Of a DNA stretch of 64,000 bases, positions 7,745-16,859 are shown piece after piece. Each line of letters begins with the position of its first letter. The stretch's first letter is position 1. Origin of the DNA: Rhizobium sp. Lineage in GTDB: Bacteria > Pseudomonadota > Alphaproteobacteria > Rhizobiales > Rhizobiaceae. Made by a program: the position numbers and the translations under genes. Location of the stretch: assembly GCA_003527225.1 (NCBI GenBank), contig DPXQ01000087.1, positions 1-64,000 of the forward strand. Reading direction: 5' to 3'. Below the pieces are notes generated by a model that saw nothing but the letters and a program-made list of their open reading frames with translations, was not told where the DNA came from and searched no databases.

Positions 7745-9280
7745 ATGAGTAAAGGCGTCCCCACCTCGACCGACAAGAACATCGTCGACCTTTCCCGCAG
7801 CCATCGTAACAAAGCTGTGTCGAAAGCCGTTCGGACGACGCGCGAGCGGCTGCAATCGACGCAGTCGGGCACACCAGTTTTCGATCGCGAAATGCTCGGT
7901 ATGCATGTCAACTCGACCCTGCAGGGCGCCGCCGTCATACCGATCATGGTTCTCTTGGCCGGTGGATTGGGCGCCTATATCAATTTCGATCCGGCGATCT
8001 ACATCTGGGCGCTGCTGACGCTCACCGTCCACTCGCTGAACACCCTTGTCGCCAGGCGCGCTGCCACGCGGGATCTGAATACGCTCGAAATCGGCAAGTG
8101 GCGGCGGATCCTGCTGGCCGGACAGGCTGCCATGGGCTTCTGCTGGGCGCTGTTCGCACTCCAGGATTGCCCCAATTGCGGAGGCGATACCTTTGTATTC
8201 TACAAGGGTTCCGTGCTGCTGATCGTGCTTTCGGTCACCGCTATGGCCAACATGCTGTTGCGCCAGGCGGTCCTCTTCGGCTTCCTGCCGACGGTCGGCG
8301 CTCTTGTGTATACCGCCGCCACGACCCGAAATGCGCTCGATATCGGCCTGATGGCGATGTTCACCATCGCACTGGCTTTCTTTATCTACATCACCGTCCG
8401 GCTCTACCAGAACAATCTCAAGCTTCTGTCCTTTCAAACCGAAAAAGACGATCTGATCGCCGAACTAGAGGTTGCCAAGTCGCTGTCCGACGAGGCACGA
8501 AGGCGCGCGGAGGAGGCAAATCTCGCCAAGTCCCGCTTCCTCGCGTCGATGTCCCATGAATTACGCACGCCGCTCAACGCGATCCTCGGCTTTTCCGAGG
8601 TAATGGCGACAGAAGTTCTGGGGCCTCTCAACAACCCGCTCTACAAGGAATATTCCGACGACATTCACCGGTCGGGGAAGCACCTTCTCGACCTGATCAA
8701 TGAGATTCTCGACCTGTCACGCATCGAAGCGGGCAAGTACGATCTCAACGAGGAGCCGATTTCCCTTCTCGATCTCGCAGAGGATTGCATCGGCATGGTG
8801 CAATTGCGCGCCAAGGCCAAGAACATCACCATAGAGGATCAGTTCGAAACCCACCTGCCCGCCGTATGGGCGGATGAAAAGGCAATACGCCAGGTGGTGC
8901 TGAACCTGCTTTCAAACGCCGTGAAGTTCACGCCCCAGGGCGGCGAGATCATCGTCAAGGCAGGATGGACCGCCGGCGGCGGACAATACGTCTCTATCCG
9001 CGACAACGGCCCCGGCATTCCTGAAGACGAAATTCCCGTGGTCCTCTCCGCTTTCGGCCAGGGCTCTGTGGCCATCAAGAGTGCCGAACAGGGAACAGGG
9101 CTGGGACTGCCCATCGTGCAGGCGATCCTTGCCAAACACGGCGGCGAGTTCAAGCTGAAGTCCAAGCTGCGCGAAGGCACGGAAGCAATCGCCATCCTGC
9201 CGGCTCGCCGCGTTCTCCAGAGCATTCCCGCCATTTCGGAAACGCAGGCCGTCGAGCCGCGCCGGAAGCATTTCGCCTGA
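7745..9280 (+). CDS. Membrane sensor histidine kinase, DivJ/PleC/PdhS-like
   Basis: A 511-residue inner-membrane kinase. After a basic cytoplasmic start come about six hydrophobic segments (residues 60-225). A short coiled coil (SLSDEARRRAEEANLAKSRF) leads into HisKA, with the phosphorylated His in SMSHELRTPLNAILGFSE (about His271). The catalytic ATP domain has N box NLLSNAVKF, G1 DNGPGIP and G2 GTGLGLPI. The segment HLLDLINEILDLSRIEAGKYD after the H box is typical of the alphaproteobacterial DivJ/PleC/PdhS kinases that control DivK. No PAS domain or receiver partner lies next to it. The ATG at 7745 is chosen over an upstream TTG. Confidence 0.9.
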   Translation: MSKGVPTSTDKNIVDLSRSHRNKAVSKAVRTTRERLQSTQSGTPVFDREMLGMHVNSTLQGAAVIPIMVLLAGGLGAYINFDPAIYIWALLTLTVHSLNTLVARRAATRDLNTLEIGKWRRILLAGQAAMGFCWALFALQDCPNCGGDTFVFYKGSVLLIVLSVTAMANMLLRQAVLFGFLPTVGALVYTAATTRNALDIGLMAMFTIALAFFIYITVRLYQNNLKLLSFQTEKDDLIAELEVAKSLSDEARRRAEEANLAKSRFLASMSHELRTPLNAILGFSEVMATEVLGPLNNPLYKEYSDDIHRSGKHLLDLINEILDLSRIEAGKYDLNEEPISLLDLAEDCIGMVQLRAKAKNITIEDQFETHLPAVWADEKAIRQVVLNLLSNAVKFTPQGGEIIVKAGWTAGGGQYVSIRDNGPGIPEDEIPVVLSAFGQGSVAIKSAEQGTGLGLPIVQAILAKHGGEFKLKSKLREGTEAIAILPARRVLQSIPAISETQAVEPRRKHFA

Positions 9281-9292
9281 TTCCGTGCCCTT

Positions 9293-9700
9293 TCAGAAGA
9301 ACACAGTGTAGGCCACGAACAGGCCGTTGGCGATAAGCAGGCAGAAGACCGAGAAAGAGCCGAGGTCCTTGGCATTGCGGCCGACAGTCGAAATCTCCGG
9401 CGATATGCGGTCGACCAGTTCCTCGACAGCTGTGTTGATCGCCTCGATGGAAAACAGAAGCAGTATCAAGATCGCAAAGGTCAGATATTCACCGAAGCTT
9501 GCTCCAGTGACGGCAAACAGCACAAGCCCCACAAAAAACCCGAGCAACTCGTGCCGGAACGCCGACTCTCCACACAGCCGAAGGAAGCCCTGTAGGGAAT
9601 AGCGCGAGGCCGCCAGGAGATGGGCTAAGCCTTTCTCCTTGCGGATCTGATCGGCGGCCTTGCCCTCGGGTGCCGCGTTGCGGGGCGCTTCATCAGCCAT
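9293..9700 (-). CDS. dgkA: Diacylglycerol kinase
   Basis: A 135-residue integral membrane kinase of the prokaryotic DgkA family, phosphorylating diacylglycerol from membrane-derived glucan synthesis. Three transmembrane helices are seen. The signature segment is SIEAINTAVEELVDRIS followed by NAKDLGSFSV, which holds the catalytic Glu and ATP-contact residues. The N-terminal 15-20 residues are a charged extension. The start lies 8 bases inside the 3' end of cobT, so it is probably translated from the same minus-strand message. Confidence 0.92.
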   Translation of the reverse strand: MADEAPRNAAPEGKAADQIRKEKGLAHLLAASRYSLQGFLRLCGESAFRHELLGFFVGLVLFAVTGASFGEYLTFAILILLLFSIEAINTAVEELVDRISPEISTVGRNAKDLGSFSVFCLLIANGLFVAYTVFF

Positions 9701-10715
9701 GGGTCTGATTGCTCACCCCGGCGCTTTCGAAGGTCGCCATGCCCGAATGGCACGCAGCCGCAGCCTTGACGATGCCGGCCGCAAGGGCTGCCCCCGTTCC
9801 CTCGCCGAGGCGCATGCCGAGCGCCAGAAGCGGAGTCTTGCCGAGCTTCTCGATCGCCTTCAGGTGACCGGGTTCTCCCGAGACATGCCCGATCAGGCAA
9901 TGATCGAGCGCGGAAGGATTGGCCGCCTTCAGGATGGCGGCAGCGGAAGTGGCAACATAACCGTCGATCAGGACCGGAATCTTCTGCATCCGTGCCGCAA
10001 GGATTGCGCCCGCCATGGCCGCGATTTCCCGTCCGCCAAGCCGGCGCAGGATCTCGAGGGGATCGTCGAGGTGGTCGCGATGGAATTCGACCGCCGTCTT
10101 CACCACGTCGATCTTGCGCTTCAGCACCTCGCCTTCCGAACCGGTGCCGGGACCGACCCATTCCTCCGCCGTACCGCCGTAAAGCGCCAGATTGATCGCG
10201 GCCGCGATTGTGGTGTTGCCGATGCCCATCTCGCCGAGACAAAGGAGGTCTGTGCCGCCTGCGATCGCTTCCATGCCGAAGGCCATTGTGGCCGCGCAAT
10301 CGCGCTCTGAGAGAGCCGCTTCGCAGGTAATGTCGCCCGTCGGATAGTCGAGCGCCAGATCGAAGATCTTCAGCCCCAGGTCATAGGTCGCGCAGATCTG
10401 ATTGATAGCGGCACCGCCAGCGGCGAAATTCTCGACCATCTGCTGGGTGACCGACGGCGGAAACGGCGTGATGCCGTGTTTCGTGACGCCGTGGTTACCT
10501 GCAAAGATCGCCACCAGCGGCCGATTGACGGCGGGCGCGCGACCGGTCCAGGCGGCAAGCCACATGGCAATCTCCTCAAGACGGCCAAGGGCGCCCGGCG
10601 GCTTGGTCAGCTGCCGGTCGCGATCCCGGGCGGCGACCAGAGCGGCGGTGTCCGGGCCCGGCAAGTCGCGCAACAGCGCGCGGAAATCATCGAACGGCAG
10701 GCCGGTTACAGTCAT
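9693..10715 (-). CDS. cobT: Nicotinate-nucleotide-dimethylbenzimidazole phosphoribosyltransferase
   Basis: A 340-residue enzyme activating dimethylbenzimidazole to alpha-ribazole phosphate for the lower ligand of cobalamin. It is also called CobU in the aerobic-pathway nomenclature. Landmarks are VAIFAGNHGVTKHGITPFP near residue 70, CLGEMGIGNTTIAAAI near residue 170, and the catalytic-Glu region LGMRLGEGTGAALA near the C-terminus. The start MTVTGLPFDD at 10715 gives the family length; the open frame extends far upstream but overlaps cobS on the other strand. It is divergent from cobS with about 130 bases between. No cobalamin riboswitch was recognised there. Confidence 0.95.
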   Translation of the reverse strand: MTVTGLPFDDFRALLRDLPGPDTAALVAARDRDRQLTKPPGALGRLEEIAMWLAAWTGRAPAVNRPLVAIFAGNHGVTKHGITPFPPSVTQQMVENFAAGGAAINQICATYDLGLKIFDLALDYPTGDITCEAALSERDCAATMAFGMEAIAGGTDLLCLGEMGIGNTTIAAAINLALYGGTAEEWVGPGTGSEGEVLKRKIDVVKTAVEFHRDHLDDPLEILRRLGGREIAAMAGAILAARMQKIPVLIDGYVATSAAAILKAANPSALDHCLIGHVSGEPGHLKAIEKLGKTPLLALGMRLGEGTGAALAAGIVKAAAACHSGMATFESAGVSNQTHG

Positions 10716-10844
10716 CGGGGGAGCTTCCTTGTAATTTTCCGATAAATCGGGCTTTGTGGGTTCCTCTAATACTGAGCGTCGGCGACCGCAACAACCCAAA
10801 AAGCGGCCACCGTTGTCGCGATCGACATGGAGCAAGGCGATCCG

Positions 10845-11627
10845 ATGGATTTGCGCGACTATTTGACCGATACCGCCCGGGCTGTTGCCTTTCTGAGCCG
10901 GCTTCCAGTTCCCTCGCGCTTCTTCGAAGGCCATGACGGAAGCCTGTCTCGTGCGATCCGCGCTTTCCCGCTTGCAGGCGTCATCATCGCATTGCCGGCC
11001 GCACTTGCCTTCGGGATCATGCTTGCTTTTGGGGCGAGCGGGCTGATTGCATCTATCTGCGCCCTTGGCGTCCAGGCCCTCACCACGGGCGCCCTTCATG
11101 AGGACGGATTGAGCGATACGGCCGATGGCCTTGGCGGCGGGCGCGACCGCGAACACGCGCTTGCAATCATGAAGGATAGCCGCATCGGCTCCTATGGAGC
11201 CGTCGCGCTGATCCTTGTCATTGGCTTGCGCGCCGCCGCCCTGGCGGACCTTGGGACACATCTGTCCACGGTCGGCGCTGCCGCCTGCCTGATCGGCGTG
11301 GCGGCACTGAGCCGCGCTCTGATGGTCTGGCACTGGTCAGCCCTGCCGCCTGCGCGCGCGAACGGGATCGCGGCAGGCGCGGGGATACCCGAGAAACCAG
11401 CACTCCACACGGCACTGCTGGCGGGCGTGCTGCTTGCAGCAATATTTCTCCTTCCGGCGAGTTCCGTATTCGCCCTTGTCGTCGCCGTTCTCGCAAGTTC
11501 CCTTGCCGCCACAACCTTCACGTCCCTTGCCCGTCGCCGCCTTGAAGGCCATACCGGCGACACCATCGGCGCTACCCAGCAGATTTGCGAGGCGGTCGCA
11601 CTGACCGCCCTTGCCATGGCAACCTGA
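10845..11627 (+). CDS. cobS: Adenosylcobinamide-GDP ribazoletransferase (cobalamin synthase)
   Basis: A roughly 260-residue membrane enzyme joining adenosylcobinamide-GDP and alpha-ribazole in the last assembly step of cobalamin. It is also called CobV. The metal-binding acidic motif [14 protein letters not shown] is followed by [17 protein letters not shown] (residues 85-115). Several hydrophobic helices fill the rest. The ATG at 10845 has AAGG 8 bases upstream; an ATG 18 bases earlier (10827) is possible. Together with divergent cobT this forms the nucleotide-loop part of vitamin B12 synthesis. Confidence 0.94.
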   Translation: MDLRDYLTDTARAVAFLSRLPVPSRFFEGHDGSLSRAIRAFPLAGVIIALPAALAFGIMLAFGASGLIASICALGVQALTTGALHEDGLSDTADGLGGGRDREHALAIMKDSRIGSYGAVALILVIGLRAAALADLGTHLSTVGAAACLIGVAALSRALMVWHWSALPPARANGIAAGAGIPEKPALHTALLAGVLLAAIFLLPASSVFALVVAVLASSLAATTFTSLARRRLEGHTGDTIGATQQICEAVALTALAMAT

Positions 11628-11662
11628 CGATCCGATATAGGGAATTCAACAAGGTACGCATC

Positions 11663-11884
11663 ATGGAATCGCCCTGCACCCTCGTTTGCTCGATCGACGT
11701 CAACTCCGGTTACTGCTTCGGATGCGGTCGCACGGGCGATGAAATCGCGAGCTGGACCGCCTATTCGACCGCCGAACGCCGCGCCATCATGGATACGCTT
11801 CCCGCGCGTCTCGAAACGGTGGAGCGCAAGCCACGCCGCGAAACCCGGCGCAGTCGCATGGCTCGGGCGCGCGAGAACAGCTGA
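11663..11884 (+). CDS. DUF1289 small cysteine-rich protein
   Basis: A 73-residue protein of the DUF1289 family. It has the diagnostic pattern MESPCTLVCSIDVNSGYCFG followed by CGRTGDEIASW: four cysteines in C-x3-C and C-x2-C, suggesting a metal or Fe-S site, although the family has no established function. The C-terminal tail is strongly basic (RRETRRSRMARAR). The ATG at 11663 matches the family start. Its stop overlaps the start of the protease gene by one base (TGATG), so the two are co-translated. Confidence 0.88.
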   Translation: MESPCTLVCSIDVNSGYCFGCGRTGDEIASWTAYSTAERRAIMDTLPARLETVERKPRRETRRSRMARARENS

Positions 11885-12582
11885 TGCGCCTGCTTGTCGT
11901 TCTCGCCATCCTCGGTTTCGGCCTCGTGGTCCTCGCCCTCAATCATCGCAGCGGGCGCAGCTTCGGCTTGGATAATGAGAGCTTCGGGCAGATGATCAGC
12001 CTCCTGCCCTTCGCGGCCATGCTTTCCGTCGGCATTCTGGCGAGCCGCCGGAATCTGAGCCAGAGTCTCAGGCAGTTTGCGGTCTGGCTGCTGATCATCC
12101 TGGCGCTCGTAACGGCTTATCTCTATCGCGGCGAACTGCAGTCTTTCGGAGATCGCCTGCTCGCCGGCCTCGTCCCCGGGCGCGCGGTCGTCATGACCGG
12201 CAGCGATGGCGCCGCCGAAGTGGTCCTGCACAAAGCGCTCGGCGGCCATTTCGAAACACGGGTAAGCATCAACGGAGTCCCCGTTCCAATGCTGATCGAC
12301 ACTGGCGCAAGCGCGGTGGCGCTCCGTTACGAGGACGCGATCCGTGTCGGTATCGATCCCGACCAGCTGAACTTCACCCAGACGATACTGACCGCCAATG
12401 GCCGTGCCATGGCAGCGCCCGCGCGCCTTCGCCAGGTGGCGGTGGGCCCGATCATCCGCGAGGACATCCAGGGCATCGTCGCCGAAAAGGGCAAGCTGGA
12501 TCAGAGTTTGCTCGGCATGAGTTTCCTGTCGACGCTCGGATCGCTGCAGATGCAGACCGACGAGTTGCGCCTGCGCGACTAA
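11884..12582 (+). CDS. Membrane-anchored retropepsin-like aspartic protease (TIGR02281 type)
   Basis: A 232-residue protein. Three N-terminal hydrophobic segments (residues 1-20, 40-55, 65-82) are followed by a single retropepsin-like domain with the catalytic motif MLIDTGASAVAL near residue 140 and the flap/second hydrophobic part ending LLGMSFLSTLGSLQMQ. Retropepsin-type domains work as dimers. The protein belongs to the clan AA bacterial family predicted to act at the periplasmic face. It is coupled to the DUF1289 gene and convergent with the ABC permease, with 11 bases between stops. Its substrates are unknown. Confidence 0.88.
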   Translation: MRLLVVLAILGFGLVVLALNHRSGRSFGLDNESFGQMISLLPFAAMLSVGILASRRNLSQSLRQFAVWLLIILALVTAYLYRGELQSFGDRLLAGLVPGRAVVMTGSDGAAEVVLHKALGGHFETRVSINGVPVPMLIDTGASAVALRYEDAIRVGIDPDQLNFTQTILTANGRAMAAPARLRQVAVGPIIREDIQGIVAEKGKLDQSLLGMSFLSTLGSLQMQTDELRLRD

Positions 12583-12593
12583 ATGCCCGCCGG

Positions 12594-13355
12594 TCAGGTT
12601 CGCAGCTTGTATCCCGTCTTGAACACCCAGCCGAGGAACGCCAGGCAAAGGGCCAGGAAGACCGAGATCATCAGGAGGCTGATCAGCGGATGGACATCCG
12701 ACACCTCGAAGAAACTCCAGCGGAAACCGCTGACGAGGTAGAGTACCGGATTGAAATGACTGACCGTCTGCCAGAAGGGCGGCAGGACACTGACCGAATA
12801 GAATGTTCCGCCGAGGAAGGTCAGCGGCGGAACGACCAGCATCGGCACCATGCTCAACTGTTCGAAATTCTTTGCCCAGATGCCGATGATGAAGCCCGCC
12901 AGACTGAATGAAATCGCCGTCAGCAGCATGAACATTACCATCAGGATCGGATGGGCGATCGAGAGGTCGACGAAGAAGGCGGCAGTCGCCAGAATGATCA
13001 GGCCGATGATCATGCCCTTGGTCGCAGCTGCGCCGACATAGCCGATCAGGATTTCCGTCATGGCGATCGGCGCCGATAGGATTTCGTAGATCGTGCCCGT
13101 GAACTTCGGAAAGTAGATTCCGCTCGAGCCGTTCGCCACGCACTGGGTGATCAGCGTCAACATGATGAGCCCGGGTGTGATGAAAGCACCATATGGGACC
13201 CCATCGACCTCCTGTATCCGCGAACCGACCGCCGCGCCGAAGACGATGAAGTAGAGAGCCGTGGAGACAACGGGCGAAATGACGCTTTGGAGCAGTGTCC
13301 GGCGCGTACGCGCCATCTCGTAATAATAGATCGCCTTGATCGCTTCGATATTCAC
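12594..13355 (-). CDS. ABC-2 type exporter permease (YadH-like)
   Basis: A 253-residue inner-membrane protein with six hydrophobic helices and the ABC-2 signature region [19 protein letters not shown] near residues 175-195. A GTG start overlaps the stop of the ATPase gene (GTGA), so the two form one exporter. The partner most resembles E. coli YadG, so this corresponds to YadH; NodJ-type transporters are the same superfamily. The substrate is unknown. Confidence 0.9.
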   Translation of the reverse strand: MNIEAIKAIYYYEMARTRRTLLQSVISPVVSTALYFIVFGAAVGSRIQEVDGVPYGAFITPGLIMLTLITQCVANGSSGIYFPKFTGTIYEILSAPIAMTEILIGYVGAAATKGMIIGLIILATAAFFVDLSIAHPILMVMFMLLTAISFSLAGFIIGIWAKNFEQLSMVPMLVVPPLTFLGGTFYSVSVLPPFWQTVSHFNPVLYLVSGFRWSFFEVSDVHPLISLLMISVFLALCLAFLGWVFKTGYKLRT

Positions 13356-14278
13356 GGCCTTTCTCCAATCAAGGAAACGAAGATATCCTCCAGGGAGGAC
13401 TGGCGTGTCGAAATATCGGAAAACCGCACGCCCGCCGCCTCGATCGCTGCCAGCAATCCCGCAATGCCTCCGTGATTGCTTTCACGGTCGTAGTCGTAGA
13501 TCAGCTGCGACCGGTCCTCGGCGAGCGTCAGCTTCCAATCGGCGAGTTCCGCCGGAACGCCATCGATAGGCTCCAGAAGTTCGACTGTCAGTTGCTTGCG
13601 TCCGAGTTTGCGCATGAGCGTGTTCTTATCCTCGACCAGCAGAAGTTCGCCGTGATTGATCACGCCGATGCGGTCGGCAATCTCCTCCGCCTCCTCGATG
13701 TAGTGGGTCGTTAGGATCACCGTCACCCCTGTCTGGCGCAGCCGGGCCACCAGTTGCCACATATCCTTGCGAAGATTGACGTCGACGCCTGCCGTCGGCT
13801 CGTCGAGAAAGAGGACGCGCGGCTGATGCGAAAGCGCCTTGGCGATCAATACCCGCCGCTTCATACCACCCGAGAGTTCGCGCAGCGCATTGTTGCGCTT
13901 GTCCCAGAGAGAGAGATCGCGAAGCACGGATTTCATATAGTCCGGATCAGGCTTTTTCCCATGAAGGCCCCGGGAAAAGCTCACTGTATTGATCACGGTT
14001 TCGAACATATCCGTCGTCAGTTCCTGAGGAACGAGCCCGATGATCTCCCGCGTCTTGCGAAACTCCTTGACCACGTCGTGGCCGGCGACCGTCACCAGCC
14101 CGCTGGTCGGATTGGTGATACCGCAGGCGATCGAAATCAACGTCGTCTTGCCGGCTCCATTCGGCCCCAGCAGCGCGATGATCTCGCCCTCCTCGATATC
14201 GAGCGAGACGCCCTTGAGGGCCGTGAACCCATTGGAATAGGTCTTTGTCAGGTCGCGGACGGAAATAATCGGAGACAT
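13352..14278 (-). CDS. ABC exporter ATP-binding protein (YadG-like)
   Basis: A 308-residue ATPase. Walker A is [10 protein letters not shown] (residues 38-47), the Q loop is in [15 protein letters not shown], the ABC signature is [15 protein letters not shown], Walker B is [12 protein letters not shown] and the switch His is in [18 protein letters not shown]. The segment GMKRR with the [12 protein letters not shown] lead-in is characteristic of the YadG subgroup. A C-terminal 80-residue domain follows. It is upstream of and coupled to the ABC-2 permease. The complex probably exports a hydrophobic or polysaccharide-type substrate; this is family-level inference only. Confidence 0.92.
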   Translation of the reverse strand: MSPIISVRDLTKTYSNGFTALKGVSLDIEEGEIIALLGPNGAGKTTLISIACGITNPTSGLVTVAGHDVVKEFRKTREIIGLVPQELTTDMFETVINTVSFSRGLHGKKPDPDYMKSVLRDLSLWDKRNNALRELSGGMKRRVLIAKALSHQPRVLFLDEPTAGVDVNLRKDMWQLVARLRQTGVTVILTTHYIEEAEEIADRIGVINHGELLLVEDKNTLMRKLGRKQLTVELLEPIDGVPAELADWKLTLAEDRSQLIYDYDRESNHGGIAGLLAAIEAAGVRFSDISTRQSSLEDIFVSLIGERP

Positions 14279-14410
14279 GAGATACGCTCTCGGTGGGACG
14301 CATTATTCCTATATAGAAGCCCAAAAGCGCGATACCAGTCCCGGTAGCTGCGGATGAAGCGCGAACAGGCGAATTCGCGCTCGTGGACTGCAGAAGGGTG
14401 TCTTCGAGGC

Positions 14411-15757
14411 TTACGCCTCAACCGGTTTGAGCTTCAATTCCTCTAGCATGGCGATCTCGGAATAGACCCTGTTGCGTCCATAACGCTTGGCCAGATAGAG
14501 AAACTGATCGGCCGCGTTGAGATAGTTGCTGAAACTCTCGTTCCCGCTCACCTCCGCGACTCCGATGGATGCTGTGACGCTGAGATCTGCATCATCCAGC
14601 GCCACCCGCACCTCGGAAATATGGTGCCGGAGCACCTCACAGAAGTCGCTCGCCGACTTCGTGTCCATCCCCGCCAGCAGGATTCCGAATTCCTCGCCTC
14701 CAAGCCGGGCCAGCAGATGGTCCGAGTCATCGAGGATCTCGTGAAGCCGCGCCGCAACCGCCTTCAACACGCGGTCTCCAATCTCGTGTCCATAGGTGTC
14801 GTTGAGCTGTTTGAAATGATCGATATCCAGCATGGCCATGCTGCAGGCTTCGCCTCGCTCGCGGCAAGTCGCCACAAGCGAGGGTCCCTCATCGAAGAAG
14901 CAGCGTCTGTTGCGCAACCCCGTCAGATAGTCGCTCAGGGCCGCCAGGCGCAACTGTCGGATCTGTGACAACGTCTCGACATTGTGTCCGATCCGGCATT
15001 GCAATTCTTCCACGACAAAGGGTCGATAGACGAAGTCGTTCGCACCCGCTTTCAGGAAGCTGGCTGACAGAAGTCGGTCGGAGGAAGACGAGATCCCAAT
15101 GATCCTCACCCGGTCGGAACTGTGCAGGCCACGAACGCGGCGGGTCAGCTCATAACCGTCCATATCCGGCATGTTGTAGTCGGTTACCACCAGTTCAATA
15201 CCCGGATGGTCAGCCAGCATCGCCATGGCTTCGGTCCCGGTTGCAGCCTCGAAGACTTGAAACTGCTGCAATTTCAACAGGTCAACCAGCATTTTCCGCG
15301 CAGAAGGAACATCGTCGACGACCAGGACGCGCACGCTACGGTTCGAGAGGATCCGGTCAACCGCCGCAATGACCATGTCAACCGCACGCTCATTGTTCTT
15401 TATCACGTAGTCAGCGACACCCCGCCCCACGATGCGCTCGCGCATCTCGCGATTAAAATCCGCCGTAAACACCACCGCGGGGATCCCCTGCGCAATGACC
15501 TGGTCGAGGACTTGCCCGTCCGGAGAGTCGGGCAGGTTGAGGTCAACGACCGCGACGTCGTAATGTCGTGTGTTGGTGGTAACCGCCTGCCTGAATGCCT
15601 CGGTGGATGCACATTGGGTGACCTTCAGGCCATGTTCCTTCTCGAAGCGATGCGACAATATCGATGAAAAAGTCCGCGAATCCTCGATCACCAGAACATG
15701 CCCCTTTTTGCGGGCAGTGGGCTGGATCTTCGGGGCTGCTTCGGTTGGCAAAGACAT
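14411..15757 (-). CDS. Double-receiver response regulator with GGDEF diguanylate cyclase domain (PleD-like)
   Basis: A 448-residue cytosolic protein of order REC-REC-GGDEF. REC1 (about residues 18-135) keeps the phosphorylated Asp (Asp72 in VVDLNLPD). REC2 (about 142-265) has VVTDYNMPDMDGYELTRR with its Asp, but the usual conserved Lys before Pro is Arg (VYRPF). The GGDEF domain has the active-site motif RLGGEEFGILL, so it should make cyclic di-GMP. The ATG at 15757 is preferred; 15772 and 15796 are alternatives. It sits 108 bases downstream of a paralogue lacking the GGDEF domain, and the two are probably co-transcribed. No histidine kinase is adjacent. Confidence 0.92.
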   Translation of the reverse strand: MSLPTEAAPKIQPTARKKGHVLVIEDSRTFSSILSHRFEKEHGLKVTQCASTEAFRQAVTTNTRHYDVAVVDLNLPDSPDGQVLDQVIAQGIPAVVFTADFNREMRERIVGRGVADYVIKNNERAVDMVIAAVDRILSNRSVRVLVVDDVPSARKMLVDLLKLQQFQVFEAATGTEAMAMLADHPGIELVVTDYNMPDMDGYELTRRVRGLHSSDRVRIIGISSSSDRLLSASFLKAGANDFVYRPFVVEELQCRIGHNVETLSQIRQLRLAALSDYLTGLRNRRCFFDEGPSLVATCRERGEACSMAMLDIDHFKQLNDTYGHEIGDRVLKAVAARLHEILDDSDHLLARLGGEEFGILLAGMDTKSASDFCEVLRHHISEVRVALDDADLSVTASIGVAEVSGNESFSNYLNAADQFLYLAKRYGRNRVYSEIAMLEELKLKPVEA

Positions 15758-15865
15758 AGCTCTAACTTCCATAAAGCCGAATAGTTGGCGCCACACAGAC
15801 AGAATACAAATGTCGACCAGGCGCTCAAGCCCCTGATCGCAATGCTTTTCCGGTGCGGCGGCCGA

Positions 15866-16690
15866 CTACGAAAGTCTTTGCTGCGCCGCCTTTATCTGAA
15901 CCAGTGTATCGAGATTCTGGTTCACCCGGCAGTAAAACTCTTCATCGATGAACGGCCTCAGCATGAAGTCGTTTCCGCCCACCTTCAGGAAGCGCGCCGA
16001 AAGCAGGCGATCTGTCGAGGACGAAACACCGATGATCCGCAATTCATGCGAGCCCCGCGCACCGCGAATCCGCCGGGTCAATTCGAATCCGTCGATGTCC
16101 GGCATGTTGTAGTCTGTGACCACCAGCCCGATATCGGAATTCGCCTTGAGAACCTCCAGCGCCTTCGCCCCACTTTCCGCCAGACTGACGCGAAAGTTGT
16201 AGCGTTTCAACCGGCTGGAGAGCAAAGCGCGCGCTGTCGCGCTGTCATCCACAATAAGAACATGATGCCGGTGATTGGTCAGGAAGCGACAGATCGACTC
16301 CGCCAGCATTTCGACTGCGAAAATATTGTCCTTTAGGATATAGTCCACGATATCCTTGGCCAGCAGCTTCTCGCGCATCTGCTCCTGAAAGGTCCCCGTG
16401 AACACGACGGTCGGTATATTGAGATCCACCAGGTATTCCAGCGCCTCGCCGTTTTCCGCGCCGGGCAAATTGATATTGGAGATCGCCAGCGTCACCGGCT
16501 CTTCGCTGAGTTCATTGGCCGCCTGCAGATCCTCGAAAGTCCGGCATATCTCCGCGTCTATATTGAAGAGTTCCTTCAACCGCGTGCGGATCATCGAGGT
16601 GAAGACGTTGGAATCTTCCGCGACGATGATACGAGCATCCGGAAACGATTCTCCGGAATACTGCATTCCGGAAATACCTAAGAAAGCCAT
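15866..16690 (-). CDS. Tandem-receiver response regulator with degenerate first receiver
   Basis: A 274-residue protein made only of two receiver domains. REC1 (about residues 20-135) aligns well with REC1 of its neighbour, but the phosphorylation-site Asp is Asn72 (ISNINLPG), so it should not be phosphorylated there. REC2 (about 145-265) keeps Asp in VVTDYNMPDIDG and shares long stretches with the neighbour's REC2 (FELTRRIRG, RIIGVSS, DRLLSA), including Arg in place of the conserved Lys (LRPF). It probably arose by tandem duplication and lacks any output domain. It may titrate phosphate or dimerise with the GGDEF paralogue; this is inference. Confidence 0.9.
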   Translation of the reverse strand: MAFLGISGMQYSGESFPDARIIVAEDSNVFTSMIRTRLKELFNIDAEICRTFEDLQAANELSEEPVTLAISNINLPGAENGEALEYLVDLNIPTVVFTGTFQEQMREKLLAKDIVDYILKDNIFAVEMLAESICRFLTNHRHHVLIVDDSATARALLSSRLKRYNFRVSLAESGAKALEVLKANSDIGLVVTDYNMPDIDGFELTRRIRGARGSHELRIIGVSSSTDRLLSARFLKVGGNDFMLRPFIDEEFYCRVNQNLDTLVQIKAAQQRLS

Positions 16691-16801
16691 GGCGCGCCTT
16701 TAGTTGTGCTTTTATCGATGCCGGACGTTAGACCGAATGGCTTGCCGAACCATTAATTGCCTGTATTTGCTGATCGAAGCAGGCTCCGGCTGGCGCTCAA
16801 C

Positions 16802-16834
16802 AAAAAAAGGGGCAGCAATTGCCGCCCCTTTTTT
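16802..16834 (-). terminator. Rho-independent terminator of the flavoenzyme gene
   Basis: A GGGGC/GCCCC stem with an inner AATT-centred loop is flanked by seven A on the left and six T on the right. It can therefore work in both directions. It lies 26 bases beyond the stop of the minus-strand flavoenzyme gene and insulates it from the response-regulator genes. Confidence 0.88.
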
Positions 16835-16859
16835 GGCTCAGACGTTCCAGCCTTGGCGA

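Noticed and set aside
10716..10844. Cobalamin riboswitch between cobT and cobS
   Set aside because: The divergent region is only about 130 bases and no B12-box-like or long multi-helix element was seen.
11761..13368. 535-codon minus-strand frame across the protease and ABC permease genes
   Set aside because: It overlaps two well-supported genes in other frames and has the composition of a GC-rich shadow.
14358..14381. 8-bp hairpin AGCGCGAA/TTCGCGCT after the GGDEF gene as a terminator
   Set aside because: No T-run follows it on the minus strand; it may be a chance repeat.
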